Assembly: GCA_008921705.1 (NCBI GenBank)
Contig: VFFE01007018.1
Coordinates: forward strand, 379,985-443,984
Direction of reading: 5' to 3'
DNA: 64,000 bases
Origin: Burhinus oedicnemus
Lineage: Eukaryota > Chordata > Aves > Charadriiformes > Burhinidae
The translations under genes and the position numbers were made by a program. Shown here piece after piece: positions 36,677 to 46,960 of this stretch. The notes beneath the pieces are model-generated. The model was not told the origin of the DNA and did no database searches. It worked only from the letters and a program-made list of their open reading frames with translations. Position 1 is the stretch's first letter. Each line of letters starts with the position of its first letter.

Positions 36677-36920
36677 CCGCCTCTCCCCGCGGGGACGGGC
36701 CGGCAGCGGCGGGGCCAAGTTCAGGGCGCGGGGCCGGGGCGGGGGATGCGGTGCCCGGTACCGGGAAGGACGCTGCCAGCGGGCGCGGAGCGGTGCGGGG
36801 CTGTGTCCCGGCACGGAGGCGGACCGTGCCGCTGCCGAGGGGGTAGCGAGCCCGGTGCGAGCAGCCGCCCTGGGCACGGTGCGGTGGGGGTGCTGGGCAC
36901 CGTGCAAAGAGGAGAGGAGG

Positions 36921-37622
36921 GGTGCTGAGCCCCCGGAGAGGGGCGATGCTGAGCCCCCGGAGAGAGGGGATGTTAAGCCCTCGGAGAGAGGGGATGCTGT
37001 GCCCCCAGAGAGGGGTGATGCTGAGCCCCCAGAGAGGGGACGCTGTGCCCTTAGAGAGGGGATGCTGAGACCCCGGAGAGGGGCGATGCTGAGCCCCCGG
37101 AGAGAAGGGATGCTGTGCCCCCGGAGAAAGGGGATGCTGTGCCCCCGGAGAGGGGCGATGCTGTGCCCCCAGAGAGAGGGGATGCTGAGCCCCCGGAGAG
37201 CGGTGATGCTGAGTCCTCGGAGAGAGGGGATGCCGTGCCCCCTGAGAGAGGGGATGCTGCACCCTTAGAGAGGGGATGCTGAGCCCCTGGAGAGGGGGAA
37301 TGCTTGAGCCCCTGGAGAGGAGGGATGCTCTGACCCTGGAGAGAGGGGATGCTGTGCCCCCAGAGAGGGGGGGATGCTTGAGCCCTTGGAGAGGAGGGAT
37401 GCTCTGACCCCGGAAAAGGGGGATGTTGTGCCCCTGGAGCAGGGGGATGCTGTGCCTGCTGCAAAGAGGACTGCGGTGCCTGGTGCAAGGAGGGCTGCCA
37501 TGCACCTGGAGAAGGGAATGCTCTGCCCCCGGAGAGGGGGGCTGCGGTGCCCGGTGCGAGGAGAGGTGCTGTGCCGCTGCAAGGAGAGGTGTTGAGCCTG
37601 CTGCAATAGGGGTGCTGCGCAG
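36921..37622 (+). repeat. GC-rich 24-bp minisatellite at the start of GRIK3 intron 1
   Basis: About 30 head-to-tail units average 24 bp (range 22-26). A typical unit begins GATGCTG, carries a C-run and ends GGAGAGAGGG. Units in the middle (36945-37280) are most alike. The 3' third (from about 37440) degenerates into CTGCAAGGAGG-type variants. Twenty-four is a multiple of three and the unit lacks stops, so the array reads as a long frame on both strands, including a 443-codon - strand frame at 36426-37757. Those are artefacts. The + strand is G-purine rich and the - strand is C-rich. Copy number is likely polymorphic and may be collapsed in assemblies. Confidence 0.95.
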
Positions 37623-39201
37623 AGGTGTCTTGACCCCGAGCCAGAGGTGCTCAGCACAAGGGAGAGGCAGCCCCGGGGGGCCTGCGGCACCGAGCCCCGC
37701 TGCCTGGAGGATGCCAGTGGGCTTGTTACACTGCAGCCGCTGCTGAGGGCCAAGCATGTTTCATTAAATTGCTAAGATTCTGGGGAAAATTAATTTTTAA
37801 TAATGTTACATAAAGTAATTGCACAGATAACAGCTTGGGAAAGAGTCTACGATTTTTCTTTTTCTAATTAAATGAGATACGTTTTTTTAAGTGTGTCATG
37901 TAAAGAACAGCACTGGTTTTCTGTTACATCCCATGCACTTTGCCATCGGTACACATTCCCAAGGATTTGCAGTCTCTGCCCAGTAAAAACTATAAGGACA
38001 GGTTTACCTGTCTTTTCAGGGACCAAATTCTAATCCAGAGAAACTAGTGAAAACTGAATAGATTTGTGAATATTTTAAAGTGGGAAAAAATCGGTCTTCT
38101 TTATCCCAGTGCAACTGCACAGCAGCAATGTGAAAGCCAGTAAGAAAAATATGCTAGTCCTGGGGGACAGCCGCTTTCTGAAGTGAAACACTGTCACCTC
38201 CAGAACGGTTTCGAGCCACTGCATGGCCCAGATCATCTCACGGACAAGGGCTTGATTCCTGCAGGGTGAACATCTGCTCTCCCCTGGACTTCTGTGAACA
38301 AGGCATTCCAGGCAGACACGGTCCTGTGCATGTTGTAGCGCCAGAAGTGTTGGTAGAAAAGGTTAATGGACCTGCCTCTGCGGCCTGGGCCCTGGTGGCT
38401 GCTGGACTTTTACTAGAGCCAAGCTGCTCGGTATGCTCAGCCGCAGCCTGAACAGCTGGAAATGTTTTGTGCGACAGAAGCCCACTCCCAGGAAAGCTCC
38501 CATTGCTGCTGATGGGGCACGCCGGGCTTCGCCAGTCCCACGGTGAGCAGGGCAGCAGCGTCCCACTGTGCCGTGGCAGAGCCCCCCCCCATCTACCACC
38601 AGCCTGTCCCCACCGAGAGCACCGCAGTGCCGCGGCAGCGTTTCTCTTCCCAACGGGTCCCAGGGCACAGATCCCCGTGGGGACCGTAAGCTGCGTGCCC
38701 AGGGGGGCCCTGTTGCAGCTGGCGTGCTGGGCTTGCAGCTCGTCCTGCTTTCAGCTTGGCAGCAGCGGGCCTGATTCTTGGTGGCCAGACCCGGCGTGCT
38801 GCCAGGCTGATGCTCCGGAGGCGGCGCGCAAGGGGCTGCTGCTGCGCAAGCAGCTGCTGGCAGGGAAACGGGCTGATGTCCCTTGGGCGGGGGCTGCCGA
38901 GACCCCCGGGAACACCAGTGTGGCTCGTGGGAGACGCTCAGGCCCCGGACTGTCCCTGTGGCTCTGTGGAGATGTTTAGCCTCAAGTCCAGGTGCCTCAG
39001 TTGTCCTGCAAATGGATTTTCTAAGACAGGGCTCAAAGCAACTGCAAAAAGGATAGAGGAGCTTTCAACACAGAAACTGCTGCCAGCCCTTCACCGAAAT
39101 CACTTGGTTTTGCTGCAGCTCTGCTCCCCTTCGCCTGGAGCTCCCCAGCTCGGCTCGGGGGACACTCGCGCTGGGCTGGTGCAAACGCAGTGAGGCGGAG
39201 G
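37623..39201. other. Intron 1 sequence between the first and second tandem arrays
   Basis: AT-rich unique DNA (37750-38130) is followed by GC-rich DNA up to the 9-bp array. A frame of about 170 codons at 38467-38979 shows noise composition. No exon or transposon is recognised. Confidence 0.6.
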
Positions 39202-39335
39202 GCAGGCAGAGCAGGCAGAGCAGGCAGGGCAGGCAGGGCAGGCAGAGCAGGCAGAGCAGGCAGAGCAGGCAGGGCAGGCAGAGCAGGCAGGCAGGGCAGG
39301 CAGAGCAGGCAGGCAGAGCAGGCAGGGCAGGCAGG
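39202..39335 (+). repeat. 9-bp tandem array (GCAGGCAGR)n in GRIK3 intron 1
   Basis: About 15 copies of GCAGGCAGA/GCAGGCAGG run head to tail, with two or three shortened units near 39290-39315. The unit is three codons long and stop-free. It therefore yields Ala-Gly-Arg repeats on the + strand and Leu-Pro-Ala repeats on the - strand, neither of which is credible as a gene. Confidence 0.95.
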
Positions 39336-41739
39336 GCTGCCCGCTGCGGGAGCACTGCTGTGCACCGCCTCTGCCAGCGCCGCCGTGCCTTCCCCAGGAA
39401 CGGCCTTGCTTTAATTTCTGAGGAACACCCTAACATTCAGCACCTCATTTAGCCTTTTTCTGATCAGTAAAATATGAAAGTTAAAGATCAGAAGAAGGCT
39501 TTAACCGGGGCTGCAGGGAGATCTCTGTTTACCTTCGCTCTCAGCTAAAACTGGCATAATTTTGACCTCTTTTTCAGCCCACTGGAAAACTGCAGCTTTT
39601 TCCCCCTGCATTAATTTGCGCAAAGCTGTCCTGGCTTTCAAGTAATTCTTTTAATTATTAGGTTATGCCAAGAAGCGGAGAACACTTAAATAAGTATTGT
39701 TTTAGAACTGAAAATCAAACCAAAGGGAAAACAGGTAACTTTTCAAAGCTCTCTTTTTTTTTCCTATGAAGCTGACTATTAAAATAAATACAGGGAGGGA
39801 GATATTTAAGAAAGGGAAGCATAAGCCAAAAGCACTCTTTCTCTCATGAGTAAAATGTAAATATTTAATCTACACATCTAAACATAATCTATACATGTAC
39901 ACGTACAAAAAAAATCCGTGCCCCATCGCTGGATTTTTTTTATCAAGTAGGAGTCTGTATCTGAAGCTTATTCAACAGCTGTTCAATTATTATGCAACCC
40001 GTTAAATATTTGAAAATGCTGTATCAGAAAACACCATCTAGATCTGCTGCATGCCCACGGTGCTCGATTCAGCTCCGAGTTATTCTGGTATAAAGAGAGA
40101 TAACTGTAACGGTGCGCGTGGAGTTACTCCGTGTTTACACCACTGTGACAGAGGTAGTCTGTGACGCTGCCAGCCCCGATGCGGGTGAGATCAGAGAGAT
40201 TATACCTGTTATTAAGCGCCGCACCGAGCAGCCGAGTATTTGCAGTATCATGCCCCTCATATAGTAAAAGCAGTAAGTGCAAGATGATGAAGCTATCGCA
40301 GATAGCCTATTTATCTAACCTTTCTCTTAGATTAAAAAGCAGTAGTAGCACCCCTTCAAAGTGACAGACGAGAGCTTGATGCCATTTTGTAGAGCCTGAT
40401 GGCACCGGCCCTGACAAAGCAACACGGGCTGACTGGAAACGGTCTCACACGTGGAGCCGGAAGGACTGGCGTGTCATAGCAGACCGGTTTCGATTGCTGT
40501 GCTTTGCTCAAGCATCATCAGAAATTACTCAGAGTGATTATTTTGATGGATGATACGTTAGCAAGATATACGCGCAGATCAGATGGATGCCAACGGTTTG
40601 AGATTAATAAGTAATTGTAAAAAACAGACCACAGGAGCCGTCAATCCGATTTTAGCACTTGCATTTTGTTGATTAGTGGGTTGGTTTCTGTTCAAGTGCT
40701 GCTGAGGAGGTGACACCAAAACCTTGCGGCCCCACTGCCATCGTTTCCCCTGGCCACCCCTGCTCCCGCGAGGAGGGCAGCAGAAGTGGCACCTGCCACC
40801 CCCTCTGCCACCCCCTCTGCGGGCGGGTGGTGACAGCGGGGTCCCCAGCCTACCCTGCACTTGGGTCCCCCCAAAGCCCGGCTGCACGCTCGCCTCGCCC
40901 CTCCTCTGCAGGAGAAGCGTGCTGGGCCTGGGAAGGATTTCATTTTGCTTTCTACATTTTTTAAAGGAATCACCTTCACCTCCGGGTTCTCGCTCTTGTT
41001 CTGGTTTTTTTTTACTAAGGTTATATTCCTGCTGATATTTGTGGCAATAATTATTCCTCAAGCATATTTAAAAGTCCCACTCTTGTATCATTGAAGTCGC
41101 TGTGAACAGGATCGGGCTCCAGCTAAGCTTTTAAACAAACAGTCCTGCATGGAGGCATTTATCGGATTTTATTTCTTGTAGTCTCTTTCTAAGCTGTGTT
41201 TGCGTAGAGAGGGGGTCAGGGCATCGATTGTTTGTATGATTTGCAAGTAACACAGAAAAAACAATCAAATTGGATTGGAGTCTGTGTGGAAAAAAATCAT
41301 TGATTATTTTATATAAATACATAGAAAACAAATTCTGTGGATAATTATCCTCCTCGGTGTGATTGGCTTTTCTGAGGCTTATTATGTCTGTCTGGAATTT
41401 TATTTTGAAATCACCTTCCCACACTCTGCAAATGAAGTTTTATTTTTAAAAATAAAGGCAAAAGCAGGCTTTTTCAGGCTGGAAAAGGCAGTGCCCACAG
41501 GGCTGGGAGCTGCGTGGCTACAGGGTATGTGGATGCCGGGGAGAGAATCCTCAGAAAGGCGGGTCGAGTGTTTTTCTGTTCAGCTCACGCCTGATGACCG
41601 GTTTGGCCAGTGTCCTTTGGGGAGGGGTGGCAGGATGGCCCAGCCCGGCTCTCCAGCCGGAGCTCCAGCGTGGGATGGCACCGGGGTGTGAGAGGGGCCG
41701 GAGCCCCACCTGCACGCACTGACCCATGGGCGGGGGGTT
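39336..41739. other. Intron 1 sequence between the second and third tandem arrays
   Basis: AT-rich unique DNA at 39420-40140 and 40960-41450 surrounds a GC-rich patch at 40720-40930. The patch contains a direct duplication of CCACCCCCTCTG near 40797-40822. No gene is called. Confidence 0.6.
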
Positions 41740-42257
41740 TCTCAGTGCTCACCGGGCAGTGCACACCATGCGGTGCACGCCGGGCAGTGCACACCGGGCA
41801 GTGCATGCTGGGCAGTGCACACCATGCAGTGCACGCTGGGCAGGGCACGCTGCGCAGTGCACACTGGGCGGCACACACCATGCAGGGCACGCTGCACAGG
41901 GCACACTGGGTGGCACACACCATGCAGTGCACGCTGGGCAGGGCACGCTGCGCAGTGCACACTGGGCGGCACACACCATGCAGTGCACGCTGGGCAGGGC
42001 ACGCTGGGTGGCACACACCATACAGTGCATGCTGGGCAGGGCACGCTGGGCAGGGCACACTGGGTGGCACACACCATGCAGTGCATGCTGGGCAGGGCAC
42101 GCTGCGCAGTGCACACTGGGTGGCACACACCATGCAGTGCACACTGGGCAGTGCACATTGGGTGGCACACACCATACAGTGCATGCTGGGCAGGGCACGC
42201 TGGGCAGGGCACACTGGGTGGCACACACCATGCAGTGCACGCTGGGCAGTGCATGCC
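41740..42257 (+). repeat. 14-bp tandem array with higher-order periodicity in GRIK3 intron 1
   Basis: From 41754 to 42257 the sequence divides into exactly 36 units of 14 bp with no insertion or deletion. A more degenerate unit precedes it at 41740-41753. Unit types include GGGCAGTGCACACC, ATGCAGTGCACGCT, GGGCAGGGCACGCT, GCGCAGTGCACACT and GGGYGGCACACACC. The last type recurs every three or four units (42 or 56 bp), showing that blocks of units were amplified together. Fourteen is not a multiple of three, but three units (42 bp) return to frame and no unit makes a stop. This is why overlapping frames of 160-245 codons appear on both strands. Confidence 0.96.
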
Positions 42258-42765
42258 AGGCGCTGCCGGCCGGTGAGGGTGCGGTGTCAGAGCCGAGCCA
42301 GCCTGAGCCACCCCAGGGCCCGGGGGTCACCGGGTGCGACGCAATGAGAAATTTCTCTCCGTGCTGGTGAGGCGATGAAACGTGGCAGGGAAGGAGCAGG
42401 CAGAAATTGAACTAAGATCAATGCTTCCCCCACGCCTGAAGCACGTAGCTTCAGAGACGCAGCTTCACAGCACCTGAGACCAGCCCGCAGGCTCAGAAAA
42501 CATTGATTGGGGGAATCTTCCCACGTCCCCGCCATTTGCTCCCCAGTTTGGAGTTTGAGCACACAGAGAGCAGAGCTGGGTTTCCTGGACACCTAGCTGA
42601 GCGCCGGGAGCGGGCTGGGATGGAGCCCCGAGTGCTGGTGTGAACCTGCGGCGGCTCCGGTGAGGCCTTAGAGAGGGTGTGTGAGAGGGGGGTCGGGCCC
42701 CCACACCTCCTGGGGCCAAGCACACCGATTCTGCTTCTGCGTTTTCACTGTTGCAAGAAACGTGC

Positions 42766-42806
42766 TTTTTTTTTTTTGTTTGGTTTGTTTTTTTCTTGTT
42801 TTTTAA
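42766..42806 (+). repeat. T-rich tract
   Basis: T12 is followed by GTTTGG/TTTG/T7C/TTGT6 blocks. Low-complexity intronic sequence. Confidence 0.88.
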
Positions 42807-45800
42807 GTCACAATATCACCTTTGTGGCTTCTCCTGCATTTCCATGTGTATTTCTGTGGCCATGCACCCATTGCTCAGGCATTTAATGGTTGATAAAGTT
42901 ATTTCGGGTCACGAGATGCTTCGTGTGTCAGATAACATATTCTAGTAATTTCAGCAGGATATAAGGGTGGCAGTGTAAATTGTTTGGTGGTAAATTAATT
43001 CTGAATACATTTGAATAACAATGCTACCTCTTTATCACAGAATAGTCTAATTATTTGATCTTGGCATCCTCTTGAGATCTTCATACAGGAAATTAAGATC
43101 AAACCACAAACCAGAAAAAAATAGACCCTCATTCATCACAGGGCAGGAGAACCGCCAAAATAAACAGACCTACTTAGTGCTGGGCTGCTTCCTCAGAGCG
43201 GGCACGTTCCCCCGACCGCGTGCACCAGCACACTGACATCCCCCATGGGCTGGAAGTCGGCAGATTTACGCAGAATTTGAGCGGTGAAGGAGCCTTGCGT
43301 GGACTTTGTGTGCACGGGTGGAGGTGGGTGCTCTGCCCGGTGCCTGCCTCCGCACCGGGGGGGCACGACGCGCCGTCGCAGTGACAGCTGCCGGCTCGTG
43401 CTGCGTCGTCCTTCTCGGTTTTACCACCAGCAGGTGCAAATCCACTGCCACTGCTTCAAACTTAGTTTCTCCGTCTCTGGATGTTTTTATTGATGAAACT
43501 AAACGGAGGTTGATATTATGAAAAGATTTCGGTAAAGCCTTCACGACGCAGTCATGCGCAGAACAATACTAAAAGTAATTCAATCCGCAGCAAAGTTGGG
43601 TCTCTCTCGTCCTGGTAAATGAAGTGCTCCTTTGGTACAGATCAGCAGTTTCACTAAATTAGCGATCCTAAATGAAATCCAGTTCTCCCTTCTCTCGTCT
43701 GCCGCCAGCCTGATGCCCGCAGCCAGCGGGGGCTGCGGCTCAGCCCCGGGCCCGGCTCGGCAGAGGGCACTGTGCCCCGCCGGCTCTCACCCTGCCTGCC
43801 TGCTTCTGCCCACCCTCCTCCCTCCAGCTCCCGAACGCTGCTTTCTTGCCTTAGCTATCATCACTCATTTCCAAGCATTTGCATGGAGTAGCTCTGCCAG
43901 AATGGCTGCGACGCTGGAGTCTCTCGCGGAGACGCAATATCAAATAAAACCCAACACCGCACAGCACCGCAAGCATTAAGCCTCATAATCCAGTGTATTG
44001 CGTTTCTCCACCAGTTATGCTGTGCGATCTCCTTTCCCTCATTTTGGCTAGAGGTTTAATGTGACGCCGTCTAGACTTCTTTCTTCCCTGCGCATCCTTA
44101 GAAGGCAGGCTGGGGGAAGTCTCTGGGTAAAGCAGATAACGAGTTGAAAGCACCAGAACTCAATGGGTGAGGGGGGAGAGGGGCAAATGTTGGAGAGGAG
44201 CTGGGGGCTGGACGCCAGGATAAAAGCTGCGCTATGGCAATGCTGCCAGAGGGAATGGATGTGAAACGAGGAGTGCCGGTTGTCTTAAAGCCATGAGAAG
44301 TGAAGTTGCTGTGACTGCAGATGATGCTGTTTGCAGTGACTGCATGGGGGATCCTGACACTCCACCGGCGAATACTGGGGGCTCCTGTGCCCCTCTGAGC
44401 ACCAAGCTTGTTTTTTCAGGCAGGGATTGTCTCGGTTTGGGTTGATGCAGAGGGAATTCAGATGTGATGGGGCTTCACGCATTACTACTGTACTTTGTTA
44501 ACAGTAAAAACAGGGAGAATGTGCTGGTATTTATCACTCCTAATAAAGCCTAAAATAGATGCAGGTCCTTACCACAAGCAAGAGCTCTTAAAGCAGGTGG
44601 AAGGCTCAGTTCACTGCTTTGTCTTTGCTCCAGCACCAGCTTTTCTTTGTGGCTGCCTCTGTTAACCCCTTTTGCTCTCGCCTCCTGCCGCCCCCGTTTG
44701 CACTGGGAGACGCTCGCCATGGCGAGCGTTACCTGCGTCTTCAGCAGCATCAGTCCTTGTGCTTTAAATCTGCAGCAAGACATTGCACATGGATACACAA
44801 ATATGGGTGCGACTGCTCCGTTATTTCTGGGAGGGAAGATAATCAGGAAAATGCTGTTCGGTTGCAGACGCCGCTCGGGAGAGCTGTGGGGTACCCGTGC
44901 ATCAGAGGCAATCCCCAATGCTGCTCTGAACTTCCCCCTACACACACCACATTGCTCAGCCTCTGCAGCACTGTAAATAAGGAGAAGAAAGCAAACACCG
45001 GCCATTGGCAACAAAAGACCACCTTGCTGTATCTGAATTATTTAATATTTTAGCCAGGGACCTGGTCAGACTTTGGTTTGTGTTGCCGTGCCCCAGCCAA
45101 CAACCAGCACCCCTCCGTGTGGGGTCAAATGCCTAGAATAAAAATCAGAATTGTGAAGTCGTAAGGGAGAAACCAGCACATTCAGTATTACCTCCTTGGG
45201 CTTGGGACATTCAGGAAAGCACCTAGACCTAGAGAACAGCAGGAAGGACCGGGCTTCAAAAGACTTGGCCTGTGTGGGTATGGCCCCAGAGCGATCTCGG
45301 CTAGGCACGCACCTCTCCATCGCCCAAGTCTCGGGCCGTAGAACCCAGTCAGCCGTACTGCCACAGCTGCACGACGTCCGAGAGCAGCGCTGTGCTGTGC
45401 AGCAGTACTGCAGGACACCCTTCTCTGCCCGTCACAGTACGGATTATTTGCTGCACACAGTTCGGGGGGATAGCAAGCCCCTCAATACTTTCAGTTTTTA
45501 AATAGCAAGCTGGCCTGTGCTAATCCACCTAGAACAGTTTTTCTCCACCGTATCTGATGCAGAAGACCCACCAGTTATTTCCCTTCATGAGGCTGTTTTC
45601 TGTCGCTGAGCAGTGCTGGTAAATACTCTGCTGGCCGGGACGCCGGCTGGCTGGGGACGTGGGAAAGGAGGAAGGCAGCGGGCTCTCGGGGAGCCCGAGC
45701 AGGGGCACGCTGCGTAGCCTCAGGCACCGGCACAGGAAGGAGGGTTCCCTTGGTGATCTCAGAGTTTAAAGTAATGAGACGAAGAGGACGCTGTGGGAGT

Positions 45801-46729
45801 GGTGGAATAAATCCGCCACAGTGCTTAGTAGTGCAAAAGGAAAAGAGGGGGAAAAAGGAAATACAAGATTTCCCTAAAGGGGGAGACCGCGCAGTCTGGC
45901 CTGAGGAGGAGAGACTGCACAGTCACTACTCCCTTGAGAAGTCACCCGTGAGGCACAGGGTGCTGCACGATGGCGATAAACCGTAAAGATCTGGGCACGG
46001 GAGATTTAGCAAAGAGAGCTCTGGTTTTCAGCTGTAATTTGCTCCCACCTGTGCCCTTTGGATTTGCAGGTAAAGGCTCTCCCAGGCAGCCCGAAAGATG
46101 CTGTAACACATTTTGTCAGCTGCCGGGGCAAAAGCATGGCTTTGCTGTGAGATGGCTCACTTGGGCATCGCCCAGCAGGAGCAAATGGAGCCTCCCTGCC
46201 AGCCTCCCCAGGCAAGCCCACAGGTCAGGCACTGGGAAGGTGCTCCACCACCTCGCACCAGACACCAGTGCTGCTGGGGAAGGTCTGGAGAGGCGCCCGC
46301 TGGTGCCTGGCTCAGCCCTCAACCCTGCCGGGAACTGAGGCACCACAGAAAGATTCACCCACCTGGAGAAAAAGCCCCCAGGCTGTGTTTTTTTCTTTGA
46401 AGTACAGCCTGACCTTTTGCTCAAGTCACACTAAGTCTAAAGAATGCACCAAAATAAAGAGTATTTGCACCTTGGATTAGGAGTTTAGTCTGTGTGGTGA
46501 CTGAGTCAGAAAAACGTCCCTGTTCAGGAAAATTTTTAAGCAGACAAAGAAACCAGCTAATATCAGGGGAATAAAACACAGACTTAAAATCACATGACTG
46601 TTCAGATGAATTCTTGAATTCCGGCCTTGCACTTTGCTCATCACTCTGGAACCTGGGCAGCCAGGGATCCCCCCTGAGGGGCGCTCAGATCCCCGGGTAC
46701 CACGGCACTGAGCGCATTACGAAGGCTGT

Positions 46730-46960
46730 TGAGACCGATTGATTTAAATTAGCCTTCCATCCTTGACATCTGCAAACAGCAGCTTCAGAAGCATTCATTA
46801 GTGCCACTGCAGCAGTTCGGGTTATAACGGTGGTTCCTATGTCCAATAAGGAATGGGAAGAGGCCGTTGACTGCTCTTACATAGGCCACTGGATACTCAT
46901 TAGCTGGTAATGACATTTGATTGCTACAGCATGTCCTTTGTTCAAATCGGGGACTTAGAG
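46730..46960. promoter_or_regulatory. Candidate enhancer-like segment in intron 1
   Basis: Unique, non-repetitive sequence with several homeodomain cores (TTAAATTAG near 46745, CATTAGTG near 46798, CATTAGCTGGTAATGAC near 46899-46914). It looks like the dense-motif AT-rich DNA often conserved across vertebrates in developmental gene introns, but conservation cannot be tested here. Confidence 0.25.

Larger units (their letters stand above)
35640..36900 (+). promoter_or_regulatory. GRIK3: CpG-island promoter and 5' leader of GRIK3
   Basis: Base composition switches abruptly near 35640 from AT-rich DNA to very GC- and CpG-dense DNA. The dense stretch continues through exon 1 and into the first 230 bases of the intron. 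It contains GC-box cores (GGGCGG at 36391-36396, plus several CCCGCC/GGGCGGG runs) and no TATA box upstream of the start codon. This is the usual architecture of a broad, TATA-less neuronal gene promoter. The transcription start cannot be fixed from sequence, so the boundary between promoter and 5' UTR is unknown. An open frame of 278 codons across 35593-36429 is a by-product of the low stop frequency in GC-rich DNA. Confidence 0.7.

Noticed and set aside
36921..37622. CRISPR-like repeat array
   Set aside because: Units are contiguous with no unique spacers, and the genome is vertebrate. This is a minisatellite.
36426..37757. 443-codon open frame on the - strand, antisense to GRIK3 exon 1, rich in Ser-Pro-Gly-Ala-Gln-His repeats
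   Set aside because: It is produced by the 24-bp (eight-codon) minisatellite, which lacks stops. The non-repeat ends have noise composition and overlap the real exon on the opposite strand.
39033..39436. Leu-Pro-Ala/Cys-Leu-Pro repeat frames on the - strand and an Ala-Gly-Arg frame on the + strand
   Set aside because: They are direct translations of the 9-bp array with no start context, domain or flanking conservation.
41610..42370. Several 160-245 codon frames on both strands with Cys/His/Ala repeat content, resembling repeat or metal-binding proteins
   Set aside because: They are all readings of one 14-bp array. Units contain no stop in any phase, so multiple frames stay open together. 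Such overlap is not expected of a gene.
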